Below are positions 1 through 10,104 of a DNA stretch of 64,000 bases, piece by piece. The notes beneath the pieces were generated by a model that worked only from the letters and a program-made list of their open reading frames with translations, had not been told where the DNA came from and ran no database searches. The DNA lies in the NCBI RefSeq assembly GCF_910596095.1, contig NC_056534.1:7998990-8062989 (forward strand), read 5' to 3'. The stretch comes from Thunnus maccoyii. Its lineage: Eukaryota > Chordata > Actinopteri > Scombriformes > Scombridae. Positions within the stretch are counted from its first letter, which is position 1; each line of letters starts with the position of its first letter. Both the position numbers and the translations under genes were made by a program.

Positions 1-2339
1 TGTTTTTGATGACCTACTTTACCAGCTTTTTAGAATTCACCTGTTTTCTGAGTATATATTCAAAACATTAAGACAATGACCTTGACTATACAGTGGTACA
101 CACCCTGACACACACACACACTTAATATGGTCTGTGAGTGAATGGATGAGTTTGTCCTAAGAGGTTAGTATTCCTCCCCTGCTGACGCATTTCCTCTGCA
201 CACATCTCCCTTCAGACTTTTCTTAGCAGCTCTGTAAAACCCACAACTGTGCAAATTTACACAGAAAAACCACCAAAACTTCCCTGAATGGTAAGTTTAG
301 GGAAGTTGCTTTCCTTCAAGCTTGTGTGATATGTGTATTTGCGTCTGGCGTACGTGCCTTTTGAGCAGCTGACGTGTGCACGCGTGTGCTCATCATTCAC
401 ACCAGCTTGCTTTTTTTGTGACACTTCTGACGCTTTGTTCCAAAAATTGAGAACCTGAATCCGTGTTCGTTTTTGTCTGTTTGCCCTCGTGTCAGGAAAA
501 TAACCCTGGTTGGAAAGAGCTGTGGTTGTGCCTCACTGAAAGTCGTTCATCTCAAAAGGTTAACTGCTGGAGTCAGAGAGATGGGAAACACAGGTGCAGG
601 AAAGTTCTGAGTTATTTCAGATCTCTGAGCCTGCAGTCTTTTTTTCTTTCAATTTTATACTGTTTTTTTTCTGTGAAGAATGAGGAGAGGAAATGAACTT
701 AACTGCAATTAGCAGCCATATTCAAGGAATGCAAATCCATTTACACTTTAGAAATGACGTTTATGATCTTACAGTGAGACAGCAGATAAACGCATGTCTT
801 TATCAGGACAGTTTGGCTATGGCGGCTGCAGAGATTGCACCTGCGACATTTCAGTTACACAACAGTCTCTTTAACCACAACCCTGTCACCTTATCTTAAC
901 CCTCAGCCTTGCTCTGGAAGTGTTTGGTGAGATGTTCAACAGGATATCAATTTAATCAAAATATGAGGGTTGAATTTCCCAAATGCCTCCTTGCACAATT
1001 ACTGTCTTTGTTCTTATGAACTTTTATCTAATTAACTTGAAAAGAGGGAAGCTAGTGCAGCTGGAGTGTGCAAAATTTTTGAAAGGGGCTTTATTTCCCT
1101 ACAATCTAATTTGTTGTTTGCCTTTGCATCATCCAATCCCCGTTTTGTTGGGCAGAAAGTCTAGAATGAGAGCAAAAATATTCTAACTTTCCCCCCGAGG
1201 GAAGGAGAGACGTGGAGGGCTTGGAGGAAGGAGGTGCTTCCCCATTTCAAGGCCATCATTTGTTTTTACAACGGAAAATTCTGTCAAAGCTTCACTACGC
1301 TAATTTGCAGACAAGGTAGACCTAAGCAGTTCCCCATCTTGCTCCCTTTCAATGACACCTCAGTTATTAATTCTTTCTTTTTTCTTCTTTCTTCTTCATT
1401 TTTTTTGCAGATCACTTGAAAGATGGAGGAGACAGACAAGGACCCTCATTCACACTTGGCAGCTCTCCTTATTTCTATAAGCTCTTGTCGTCAACACAGT
1501 GAACATGTTATGAAAGTGCATGCAGGATGTGTTTGATGTATGACAGCAAGACCTTATAGGAGACCTATGGAAAACACTTGGTGGCCTGGTTGTGATGGGA
1601 TCACAGGGCGACGAACAACGGGAAGATTGAGTGTGGCTGGGAAGAAGAGGAGAACATAGAGGAGGAGGAGATGAGGAAGAAAGGGAGCAGGGAAGAGGAG
1701 GGGGAGTGTGCAAGGCTTCCAACCCCAAAGGGCAACCCTCATGAAGCTTCAGAAGAGTTGGAGGAAGAAGAAATAGATGATTTTTTTTTCTTTTTGGAAG
1801 GTAGAGGAAGGGGACCCTCCTACAGCAATACAAGGGGAAATTCCCACCAATTGAACACCACTCATCAGATCAAAGTGTGTGTGTGTGCGCATGTGTGTGT
1901 GTGAAGGCAGCCACCCGCACCTTAAGAGGTGAGGAGGAGAAGAAGAGGAGTTTAAAGGTGAGGGTGGAATGCAGGCATTAAAAACTGCTTGGAAATATGA
2001 CACTAACCTGTTGCAGCATAACCTAACAGACCTGAACAGAGTTTGTTTTCAAAGTAATAACACACATGCTGACACATTGTATACACCTGTTACAGCAGTC
2101 TGTAATTCACTGCTAAAGCATGTCTGCGTCCGTGCAGAAACTGTCATTCTGACTATTTTTGTGCTGTGTTTTAAATCAAACTCTAATGTAAATATCAGAT
2201 CTCAATCTGAAGTGTACCTCTGTGCAATATTATCATATCATAGTATTTCACTAAATCGTATTGCATCACATTGTATATGACTTTATCATATTATATTATA
2301 TTGTCTTATATTTCGAGGTTTCAAGCATAGGTCTTGACT
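1..2339. other. Intergenic, no gene recognised
   Basis: No reading frame here resembles a known protein, and no tRNA or splice-bounded exon was recognised. It holds short CA runs (near 110-121 and 1877-1903) and a purine-rich stretch around 1640-1780 that gives spurious Glu/Lys- or Ser/Pro-rich frames. Confidence 0.6.
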
Positions 2340-2349
2340 GTAAGAAAAT

Positions 2350-2990
2350 TCCTCCACTTAAAACGACAAACCTGAGATTGTAATTAGTGGGCCTAAAAAA
2401 ATATTCACCCTATTTGTCAAATACTGCTGTCAGCCTTGATTCAATATTATTATTCCAAAGTCAACAGTAACAACTTTAGGCGTCACCTTTGACTCTTCTC
2501 TTACATTCAAGAAACACAAAGCAGCCTTCTTCTATTTTTGCCATATTGCCAGAGTTCGCCCACTTGTTACACAGTCAGATACAGAAATTCTCATTCATGC
2601 ATTCATCTCATCTAAGAATTGACTATTAACATGTGGCGACACGCTCTCCTCAGGCTTTATACTCTGTAGCATTAAAAAACTCCACCTGTAAAATGCAGTC
2701 AGAAGAATTCCTCCTAGAATCAAAACATGTGAACACAACAGACTCTGTCCTCACGTCACTGGCTTCATGTTTCATCCAGGTCAGACTACAAATTGCTACT
2801 CTCTCTATGAATTAGCATCGTCATACTTGGCAGAACTCCCCCACATACACGCTGATTAACAAGCAGTCTCTTGATGGCAGAGCATTTTCTTACTGTGCTC
2901 TGCTGCAGAATACTTAACCTCACCCGATCAGAGAGGCAAACACCACTGAGGTTTTTTAATTGAGTCTAAAAACCAACTTTTTCCCTCTCT
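2350..2990 (+). mobile_element. Decayed LINE tail (L2/Rex1-like reverse transcriptase C-terminus)
   Basis: Read on the plus strand from about 2476, the translation begins LGVTFDSSLTFKKH and continues with AAFFYFCHIARVRPLV and TQSDTEILIHAFISS. These match the conserved region after the RT catalytic core in fish L2/CR1/Rex1-type LINEs (LGVTLDS..., NIARVRP..., DTEKLIHAFI). Further on, SYLAELP and the Asp-Arg-Ala-Phe-Ser-like segment near 2875-2895 fit the usual end of the ORF. Frames change several times and stops are present, so this is a dead 5'-truncated copy. The exact clade is not certain from sequence memory alone. Confidence 0.7.
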
Positions 2991-3612
2991 TACAATGGAA
3001 TTGTAAAATTGCTACCTAGTTATGGTATTCATTCCTCATTTACAGCCTCTGTTAATAAGGAATCTTCATGTCTGATTATACTCACATTCAGTAACTCTCA
3101 CTCTCTTTCATGCTCTAACTCTTTATAACAACAGAGTATCCACCTTCACCTCATTAACCAGACTCATGAGCATTAACACCACGCTGTCACTCCCACACTC
3201 GCCCCGTAAGCAGTTTAACACAACATAGTTTGTCAGCGCCATGTGCTTTCCCTGAAGATCTTAATGCATTGCACTCTGTATGTGTATTCAAATATCAGGT
3301 ATGGGAGTGAGAGAAATACTGGCACTGTGTCTGTTTTAGTACACGCACTTGTTACTGGTAATTTTTTTGTGCATTGTTGTATGTGGGTGTGTTTGCATAT
3401 GTGGTGGTTGTGGGAGTTGCTGACTTCCTACTGTGTGTCAGGTCTTTTTTCCCTCTTTCGTGCCAGGCACTAAATGAGGTCAAAAGTCAAATGTCTCTCT
3501 CTCACACATATTGTTGTCAGTCTTTCTTTTCTCTTCCAATAGTGCAGCCATGAAACAGTCAGAAGTCCTAAATTGATGTTGATCAAGGAGCATTGCATTG
3601 AGCTTTATAATA
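2991..3612. other. Intergenic, nothing recognised
   Basis: No gene or repeat family was recognised between the LINE relic and the first tRNA. The open frame around 3243-3473 has no recognisable domain. Confidence 0.5.
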
Positions 3613-3684
3613 GGGGGTATAGCTCAGTGGTAGAGCATTTGACTGCAGATCAAGAGGTCCCCAGTTCAAATCTGGGTGCCCCCT
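3613..3684 (+). tRNA. tRNA-Cys(GCA), consensus copy
   Basis: Full 72-nt cloverleaf. The acceptor stem is GGGGGTA paired with TGCCCCC, the D arm GCTC...GAGC, the anticodon stem TTTGA/TCAAG with loop CTGCAGA (anticodon GCA), and the T arm CCCAG-TTCAAAT-CTGGG, ending in discriminator T. There is no intron and no encoded CCA, as expected for a eukaryote. Internal A and B boxes are intact. The first T4 run is about 68 nt downstream (3753). The downstream flank (motif GTTGCCTCAAC, AAGTTGACATG) recurs after the copy at 4892, so the two are duplicates. Confidence 0.95.
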
Positions 3685-4008
3685 CAATTGGTGTTGTGTC
3701 TGTAAACAGTGTTGCCTCAACTGAAGTTGACATGGCTGCTGTATAAACAAGGTTTTTTTGTGACTGAACCAGATGTGATATGCTGACACTTTGATATGGA
3801 GAGGTAAACTTTCTCTCCTCATTTGAAATGATCATCAATGCAACCTGTTCACAACTTTGTCAAAACTACAAATGCAGCCACCTTGCAGACCTGAATCAGG
3901 TGTGGAAAGGGCCATTAATTGTAGGTTAAATTAACAGCCAACTACTTATCATTTGGCGCTATCATTGGTGTTATGCTGATCAATAACGGTGAAAGTAGTT
4001 GAAATGGA

Positions 4009-4080
4009 GGGGGTGTAGCTCAGTGGTAGAGCATTTGACTGCAGATCAAGAGGTCCCCAGTTCAATTCTGGGTGCCCCCT
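4009..4080 (+). tRNA. tRNA-Cys(GCA), two substitutions
   Basis: Same 72-nt fold as the copy at 3613, with anticodon GCA intact. A7 is G, giving a G-T wobble at the base of the acceptor stem, and one T-loop base is changed (TTCAATT for TTCAAAT). Both should be tolerated, so this copy may be functional. Confidence 0.9.
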
Positions 4081-4122
4081 ACAGACACATGGAATTGTGG
4101 CCATCTCATAGAATGTAAAAAA

Positions 4123-4460
4123 TAATGGACGTAGCCACTGTGATGTCACTGGTTTGTTTGTTTAAAGCCAGAAGTGACTATATTTGGAGGAGAGGCTGGA
4201 GCTGACCCTAATGCTAGCTGCTAGCTTGGTTAGCATGGTGCATTTACAGTCTATGGTTAACTGTGATAATGCTATAGAGACCAAAACCATTTTTTGTACC
4301 TGGCTATAAACATTATTTCTACTGTAAAGTTGGGCATTTTAACACGGGGGTCTATGGGGCTTTTGGAGCCATCCTGAAGTGACCATTTGAGGAACTGCAG
4401 TTTTTAGCACTTCTGCACTGGCTTCATTTTTCAGCCCCGGAGGTTGCCACTTGGGCTGTC
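4123..4460. repeat. Interspersed teleost repeat
   Basis: The text running from GGACGTAGCCACTGTGATG through GCTAGCTGCTAGCTTGG and CATTTACAGTCTATGG to GTCTATGGGGCTTTTGGAGC and the final CCCGGAGGTTGCC matches, from memory, a dispersed element common in percomorph fish. No coding capacity. Superfamily not assigned. Confidence 0.55.
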
Positions 4461-4651
4461 TTCTCTATAGTCTGTGTGTTACTAAATATATGGATGAAGA
4501 GAGTAAACATTAACGTGATTACTTAAACTTAACTTTATTTCCACAGATAACTGTAATGGAATTAATTGTACCCAGCATGAATTCAAGGGATCTAACAACA
4601 ACACCCAACAACTGTACCCACATTACTCATTTATTTCAAATTAGACGAATT

Positions 4652-4710
4652 ACATAGTTTATGTTTGAACAATAAAAGGTGTTTATATTTTGTTCAAACA
4701 TAAACTATGT
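4652..4710. repeat. Perfect 21-bp inverted repeat (hairpin)
   Basis: The arm at 4652-4672 is exactly complementary to 4690-4710 (arm core CATAGTTTATGTTTGAAC), leaving a 17-nt AT-rich loop. It lies in the otherwise featureless 4461-4891 stretch between tRNA copies. It could be a small MITE core or a transcribed hairpin; sequence alone does not decide. Confidence 0.8.
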
Positions 4711-4891
4711 GGGGACCAAAGCTCCTTAGCCCCCTTATCACCAAATAAGATGTGATCAGACCCCTGGATTGTAATCATTTGCTGATGCTTTTGCCAGAAA
4801 AGATGTCTGCTTTGATAAATTAATTTCTGGTAAAATGAGTAGTGAATCATTTCGCGAAGGTCAGTGATCAATACCTTCATGTCATGGACAA

Positions 4892-4963
4892 GGGGGTATA
4901 GCTCAGTGGTAGAGCATTTGACTGCAGATCAAGAGGTCCCCAGTTCAAATCTGGGTGCCCCCT
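4892..4963 (+). tRNA. tRNA-Cys(GCA), consensus copy
   Basis: Identical over 72 nt to the copy at 3613. Its downstream flank is also recognisably the same unit (CAATTAGAC..., TTGCCTCAAC, GAAGTTGACATG). No T4 occurs in the first 80 nt downstream, so termination of a pol III transcript would be distant. Confidence 0.93.
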
Positions 4964-5040
4964 CAATTAGACTTTATAAACCATGTTGCCTCAACCGAAG
5001 TTGACATGACTTAATCAGATGTGATATGCTGATATTTCAC

Positions 5041-5083
5041 TTCAGATTAAAAGGCCCCTTTTAAAATTCTGGGTGCCTCTTAA
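5041..5083 (+). pseudogene. tRNA-Cys 3'-half remnant
   Basis: CAGATTAAAAGG...TTCTGGGTGCC corresponds to the anticodon-loop-to-acceptor half of the local tRNA-Cys with several changes; the 5' half is missing. It lies 78 nt after the copy at 4892, suggesting an eroded tandem copy. Confidence 0.5.
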
Positions 5084-5212
5084 ATATGTGATGTGTTAGT
5101 AAACTCTCTCTCCTCATTTGAAATTGTCAGGAGTGCAACCTGACCACAACTTCTGTCAAAACTACAAAATGCAGCCACCCTGCAGACCGAAATCAGATGT
5201 GGAAAAGGCCCT

Positions 5213-5560
5213 TAAAGGGAAACTTTGGTATTTTTCAACTTGGATCCCATTTTCCCCATCATTTTGTGCCTGAGTCACTATTTGGGACAGCAACTTCATA
5301 ACAGGCTGTAATGTAATCCGATGGGCAATAGTGCTCTGTTAATGTACGTCCACTAAAAGTGTTTGTTTTTGCCACTGACAGGCCCAGATTGTTATTGTAA
5401 GTGTCTGACAATATAATGGAAAGGACAATACAGAGAGATAAAACGTTAATCTCTAACTTTCTTGATCCTGTCTGCTTATTTTGTCTAACCAAGGCTTGCT
5501 CAAGGAGAAGTCTCGTTCTGAAATCTCACGAGAGTTCAGAAAAAATCAGCTTAATATTCA
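5213..5560. repeat. Interspersed teleost repeat (DNA-transposon-like)
   Basis: Starts AAAGGGAAACTTTGGTATTT and contains ATGTACGTCCACTAAAAG, GTTTTTGCCACTGACAGG, AAGGAGAAGTCTCGTTCTG and AATCTCACGAGAGTTC. I recognise this combination as a non-coding dispersed fish element. Superfamily not assigned and the right boundary is uncertain. Confidence 0.5.
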
Positions 5561-5670
5561 GCCATGACAGGGTTGGAGAGAGGAGCGCCGGGAGGAGTTT
5601 GTTGTGTTGGAGTACAGAAAACGTAGCTTAGTATTATGTAAAAGATTTTCAAAGCCATGGCTGAATATTT

Positions 5671-5719
5671 AGCTGCACTTGGCTGTAGATCAGGAGGAGC
5701 TCAAAACTGGGTGCTCCCT
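5671..5719 (+). pseudogene. tRNA-Cys remnant, very decayed
   Basis: AGCTGCACTTGGCTGTAGATC followed by TCAAAACTGGGTGCTCCC preserves the order anticodon arm, T arm and acceptor of tRNA-Cys with many changes. Supported mainly by position within the cluster. Confidence 0.4.
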
Positions 5720-6231
5720 GAGTTAATGTTATACTATTAAACTTTGAGAAGTTGTTATGATCTTTTTATTTTCCTTGCTAGAACTGTGTATTGGAATTCA
5801 TTGTGGCCTAAGAGGCGTATCCACATTTCTAATTCAGTGAGTTTTGTGTTAGGCCAGCCAGAGTTTGTTAGAAAGAATGTTTATTGTCCGAGCTGGGGCA
5901 TATACTGAGCTAAATGCTGAATGTGCATTTGTTCGTCTGGCTTTTTGTGCTGTATGCCTTTGTCCTTTTGTTACATTTGGCTATACTAGTTTTCTTTCTC
6001 TGTGGTGTACTCAGGTCTCTCTCACAAAAGAGAGCTTGAGCTCAATGAGATGATTTAATAAAGACTCATAAAAACTCATTTGCCCCTTTTTGACAGATGG
6101 CAGTTGAATCACTTCTGTTCAGAGCTCTCTTTTGACACATTTATCGTTGGTTAAATGAGTTGTGAAACAGTTTTTCAAGCTCAATGATCAATGCGTCACT
6201 GATCGATAAGTGTAATGATTTTTCCATATGA
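5720..6231. other. Spacer, nothing recognised
   Basis: No gene. Its last 80 bases share the motif GGTTAAATGAGTTGTGAAAC with the flank upstream of the copy at 7120, showing that the spacers were duplicated together with the tRNAs. Confidence 0.5.
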
Positions 6232-6295
6232 GGGGTTCAGTGGGAGATCGTTTGACTGCAGCTCAAGAGGTCCCCAGTTCAAATCTAGGTGCCCA
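6232..6295 (+). pseudogene. tRNA-Cys pseudogene
   Basis: GGGGTTCAGTGGGAGATCG, then GACTGCAGCTCAAGAGG and CCAGTTCAAATCTAGGTGCCC. The anticodon loop survives, but bases are missing between acceptor and D arm, the D stem is broken, and the T stem has a G-to-A change. Full cloverleaf pairing is not possible. Confidence 0.8.
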
Positions 6296-7119
6296 TTGAA
6301 CTTTCTCTACTGAAGGGAAAGTGCCATGAATTCAAACTAAACTAAACTAAACTGCTCTGAGGAATTGAACAACAGATGATTTACAGCAAACCTGCTGAAA
6401 AAGACAAACCTGTAGAAAAAGACAAATAAACACAAACTGCCTAGCTGTTTTGACATAATTGCACCCTCAGACTGGAAGAATTTGCCAAACTCTGTCAGAT
6501 CCATTACTTGTTTTATTGACTTCAAGACTTCCGCACACACACATTCACACAAACACAGTCACACACACGATTTTAACCTTTATTTGATAGACAGAAATTG
6601 TACTATTGACAAATTTATTTAGTCCAGCAGTTGACCATTTCTTGTTAGTCTTGTGCAGATTATTTCTTTTGAATTTGTTTCTTTTAAGTTTTTTTTGTTT
6701 CGGAGGACCTCCTTGAAAATGAGATGGTGCATCTCAAGGGACTTACCTTCAAATGAAAATTTCAAATAAATAATTCAGCCCCCCCTCTACTGCATGTTTG
6801 TGATAGAGCCTGCATTGGCGTTATGTCTAACTGTCTCTCTGTATGTTATCAAGCACCACCTTGACCTAGACTGATTGGATAGTGCATGAATAGTGAGTCA
6901 CAATCTGTTTTTCGAGCAATATTTTGGGGAAACTATGACATGAACATACTTCTCATACAGATAAAAAGCAGAGAAGTGACTCATGCTTTAAGAGTGCTTT
7001 GGTTTTAATCACAAGGTAGATACTTTTGTATACATAGGTCAGGTTACTATGTTACTGTGGTTATTGCTGGTTAAATGAGTTGTGAAACAGTTTGTCAGGC
7101 CTATGCTCATGCGTAACAA
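6296..7119. other. Spacer, nothing recognised
   Basis: No gene or recognised repeat. Contains a short ACTAA repeat (near 6331-6350) and a CA-rich stretch near 6534-6565. Confidence 0.5.
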
Positions 7120-7191
7120 AGGGGTATGGCTCAGTGGTAGATCATTTGACTGCAGATCAAGAGGTCCCCGTTTCAAATCTGGGTGCCACCT
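7120..7191 (+). pseudogene. tRNA-Cys pseudogene, full length
   Basis: Length is still 72 and anticodon GCA is intact, but position 1 is A, the 3' acceptor strand is TGCCACC, the D stem is GCTC/GATC and the T stem is CCCGT/CTGGG, so three arms carry mismatches. The downstream flank (CTCCAAAGGTAGCCATGG, TTGCCCACATGG) is the same unit that flanks the minus-strand array copies, in mirror orientation. Confidence 0.8.
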
Positions 7192-7343
7192 CTACTCCAA
7201 AGGTAGCCATGGTTGCCCACATGGAAAGAAGAAGAAAGCTCTCGTGCTGACGTTTCAGTTACCATCTTAATTATCAGTTAAATTAGTAAAGAAAAAGGTT
7301 CTGTGATGAATTTGTTGTGACCCTTTATAACAGGTGTGTGAAA

Positions 7344-7417
7344 GGGGGTATAGCTCAGTGGTAGAACATTTGACTGCAGATCAAGAGGTCCCCAGATTTC
7401 AAATCTGGGTGCCCCCT
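7344..7417 (+). pseudogene. tRNA-Cys copy with 2-nt T-loop insertion
   Basis: 74 nt. Acceptor and anticodon arms match the consensus, but the T loop is enlarged by two bases and the D stem reads GCTC/GAAC. It starts 224 nt after the preceding copy, the array monomer length. The upstream flank (CTGTGATGAATTTG...GTGTGTGAAAG) is the minus-array flank in plus orientation. Probably inactive, because B-box spacing and T-loop geometry are altered. Confidence 0.75.
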
Positions 7418-7608
7418 GTACTCCAAAGGCAGTCATGTATTTTAATCACATAGTGGGTGTTGTTGCCCAGACAGAAAAAAGGAAAAATATTTTTTGTTAC
7501 TGTTACCGCAATAGACATCTGTTTAATGAGTCTGTTAAATCTACAAATACAGCCACCTTGCTGACTAGAATCACATGTGGAAGGGTCCATTAATCATGGG
7601 TTAAATAA

Positions 7609-7679
7609 GAGGCAGAACTGAGAGGTAGAGCATTTGACTGCAGATCAAAAGGTCCCTAATTCAAATCTGGGCGCCTCCT
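7609..7679 (+). pseudogene. tRNA-Cys pseudogene
   Basis: GAGGTAGAGCATTTGACTGC and CAGATCAAAAGGTCCC followed by TTCAAATCTGGGCGCC preserve the D arm, anticodon and T region. The acceptor 5' strand (GAGGCAG) no longer pairs and the T stem is altered. Confidence 0.75.
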
Positions 7680-8152
7680 ATCTGGGTTGTTTTTTTTTTT
7701 AGACTTTCTCAATTTATAGTAAGGGACCATCCTTGATCCCTACAGTCATAAATCAGTTTGATTTAACTCTTTGTCAACAAATAGTCAGCGTTAAAATTGT
7801 TTTCTGTAAATTAACTCTGACAGTTTTATCATGATGACATTTAACTATCAATGGAATCCATTGTAACAGCCATGAATTCCAGCTGCCAACAGCTGTTGTT
7901 TTTATCAAAGGACAAGCAGACAAACCTATAAAGCCACCTTTCAAAACGAGGTCACTTCAACTAGTTGCAGAGAAGTGGGTGTGAACTAGAAAATTCTGTG
8001 TATTCAGTTGTGTTTTTGTGAAATCCACAGAGCAGGAGGCCCATGTACACAGCTGGGCAAGTCAGCCCAATTCAAAATGCATGCTTGAATATTGGGATCA
8101 AAGCTGACATTTCCTTACCAACAGAAAAGCAAGTCAACCACACAAGTAGCCT
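7680..8152. other. Boundary spacer between plus- and minus-strand copies
   Basis: No gene recognised. This is where tRNA-Cys orientation switches: all copies to the left read plus, all to the right read minus. Confidence 0.55.
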
Positions 8153-8211
8153 AGGGGGCACTCAGAGTTGAATTGAGGACCTCTTGAACTGCAGTCAAGT
8201 GAGTTATACCC
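8153..8211 (-). pseudogene. tRNA-Cys pseudogene with internal loss
   Basis: First recognisable minus-strand copy. AGGGGGCACTCAGAGTTGAA, then GACCTCTTGAACTGCAGTCAA, then a shortened GTGAGTTATACCC. The D-arm region is partly deleted, so it cannot fold as a tRNA. Confidence 0.75.
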
Positions 8212-8619
8212 AGTCACTGGTGTGACATTGTTTTAATCAATAGGCAAAGCATTGATGACAGACTCAGACTGACTACATTTACAGTATGCTGTTTTTTTCT
8301 GTTCTCTAAGCAAAAACATCCATCGCATTCTTACAATAGAGGGCTTTGAGCTGTTGTGGTGCCATGAACATATTCCAGACAATCACACCATATTGTTATT
8401 TTGCCTCCCACTCAAATCAGTTTAAGAGTCATCCTTGAGCTATACCCCCTCATATAGGTGTGTCATAAGGGATTATAAGTGGATTGATATTTACAAGATA
8501 ATGGTATATGGGGATATTGCCTAATAATAGGACCAGTGTAAGAGTCATCCTCGTACATATGGATAGAGCTACCTTTGTCTGATAAGGAAATTCTATCAAA
8601 AAAAAAATTTACTTACATG
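8212..8619. other. Spacer with one short tRNA fragment
   Basis: Only GAGCTATACCCCC at about 8437-8449 (the antisense of a tRNA-Cys 5' end) is recognisable; nothing else supports a gene. Confidence 0.5.
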
Positions 8620-8673
8620 AAGCACCCACATTTGATCTGAAGTTAAATGCTCTACCCCTGGGCTATACCCTCT
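8620..8673 (-). pseudogene. tRNA-Cys pseudogene, internally deleted
   Basis: AGCACCCACATTTGATCTG joins the T-loop region directly to the anticodon region, losing about 18 nt, followed by AAATGCTCTACCCCTGGGCT and ATACCCTC. Not foldable. Confidence 0.75.
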
Positions 8674-8782
8674 TTCTTATATCTTTACGAATTTAACTGA
8701 TAATTGAGTCAGTAACTAAAATGTCATTTGGAGTATTTTCCCCTCCTCTCCATGTGGACAAACATGGCTACATTTGTAGTAC

Positions 8783-8854
8783 AGGGGGCACCCAGATTTG
8801 AACAGGGGACCTCTTGATCTGCAGTCAAATGCTCTACCACTGATCTCTACCCCC
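8783..8854 (-). pseudogene. tRNA-Cys, full length but D stem damaged
   Basis: 72 nt with intact anticodon and acceptor 3' strand, but the D stem and its neighbours read TGATCTCTAC where the consensus has TGAGCTATAC, and one base of the T stem/loop junction is changed. Likely non-functional. Distance to the next copy is 338 nt because a hAT-like fragment sits between them. Confidence 0.7.
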
Positions 8855-8943
8855 TTTCATATACATACCATCGAGTCAGCAAAATATTTACCAGAGAGTT
8901 TTTTCTTTGCTAATTTAACTGATAATTAAAAGGTCATGACAAG

Positions 8944-9020
8944 GATACAAATATTCATAAAAAACCCACTACTTGTGCTTTGCCAAATAACGTATTTGTA
9001 TTTGGGCACACCCCTAATAT
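8944..9020 (-). mobile_element. hAT-like element terminal fragment inside the array
   Basis: Reading the minus strand, AGGGGTGTGCCCAAATACAA followed by GTTATTTGGCAAAGCACAAG and TATGAATATTTGTATCC closely matches the left end of the larger element at 29149. Only the terminal ~80 bp is present. It explains most of the extra spacer length between two neighbouring array copies. Confidence 0.65.
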
Positions 9021-9120
9021 AAAGGGTCAGCGAACTGATAATTAAGACAGTAACTAAAATGTCAGCAGGAGGATTTTCTCCTCTTCTCCATGTGAGCAAA
9101 CAGGGCTACCTTTGTAGGAC

Positions 9121-9192
9121 AGGGGGCACCCAGATTTGAACTGGGGACCTCTTGATCTGCAGTCAAATGCTCTACCACTGAGCTATACCCCC
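9121..9192 (-). tRNA. tRNA-Cys(GCA), consensus copy (leftmost intact array copy)
   Basis: Exact 72-nt consensus on the minus strand. Upstream flank (to the right) begins CTTTCAAACACCTGTTAG. The trailer-side flank reads GGAGGATTTTCTCC, an intermediate between the main spacer subtypes. Confidence 0.93.
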
Positions 9193-9343
9193 TTTCAAAC
9201 ACCTGTTAGAAAGGCTCAGAAAAAAAATCATCAGAGTCTTTATCTTTATTAATCTAACTGATAATTAAGACAGTAACTAAAATTTCAGCAGGAGGATTTT
9301 CACCTCTTCACCATGTGGGCAAACATGGCTACTTTTGTGGAAC

Positions 9344-9415
9344 AGGGGGAATACAGATTTGAACTGGGGACCACTTGATCTGCAGTCAAATGCTCTACCA
9401 CTGAGCTATACAGCC
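9344..9415 (-). pseudogene. tRNA-Cys pseudogene
   Basis: Full length with intact anticodon, but the acceptor stem is broken on both strands: the plus strand reads GGGGGAATACAG instead of GGGGGCACCCAG, and CTATACAGCC instead of CTATACCCCC. Spacing of 223 from the previous copy shows it was a regular array member. Confidence 0.75.
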
Positions 9416-9424
9416 TTTTGCAAT

Positions 9425-9785
9425 CACTGGGCCTCAACCATGGGGTCAGACAAAGGCAGGCCTACATGTAAACTCTGAGGCCTGGCCACGAGGCCGCCTA
9501 TTTCCTTTGTTTCCTGAAACAAATGAACAGCGCTGAAATGCTGCTCACAGACTCCATTTTCCATGATGCCTTGCAAGTTCACGCCTAAGTGTGAACTCAG
9601 CAGGAATCCTTAGGCTATCGTCTCTGATTGGCAGAGACGCATCAACATCACAGGGAGCCATGGCAACACAGCTCTGACATCACTGCTCCTTTAAGTACTG
9701 GCTAGAGATGGCCATTGTTGCTTTCCATTGCAATTAAGCTAACAGAAGATCCGCTTTCTCTGATAGCCATCTGATAGCCAGATAC
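9425..9785. other. Foreign insert of about 0.3 kb in the array
   Basis: The interval between the copies at 9344 and 9880 is 536 nt, about 310 nt more than one monomer. The extra text (GGCCTCAACCATGGGG ... GATAGCCAGATACTAA) has no match to the monomer. No ends or coding potential were recognised. Confidence 0.55.
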
Positions 9786-9879
9786 TAATTTAACTGATAA
9801 TTAAAACAGTAACTGAAATATTACTTGGGGGATTTTCTCCCCTTCTCCATGTGGGCAAACATGGCTACCCTTGGAGTAC

Positions 9880-9951
9880 AAGGGGCACCCAGATTTGAAC
9901 TAGGGACCTCTTGATCTGCAGTCAAATGCTCTACCACTGAGCTATACCCTC
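9880..9951 (-). pseudogene. tRNA-Cys, probably inactive
   Basis: 72 nt, anticodon GCA present. In the tRNA sense, base 2 is A and base 72 is T, giving a mismatch next to a wobble at the acceptor end, and the T stem has one further change (CTAGGGACC on the plus strand). Two damaged stems make function doubtful. Confidence 0.65.
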
Positions 9952-10104
9952 TTTCACACATGTTATACAATGGGTCAGAAAAAAATTCATCACAGAACCT
10001 TTTTCTTTACCAATTTAACTGATGATTAAGATAGTAACTAAAATGTCAGCAGGAGGATGTCCTCCTTTTCTCCATGTGGGCAAACATGGCTACCTTTGGG
10101 ATAC

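Noticed and set aside
8437-8449. GAGCTATACCCCC as a tRNA gene end
   Set aside because: Only 13 nt match; too short to call even a pseudogene, so it is mentioned in the spacer entry only.
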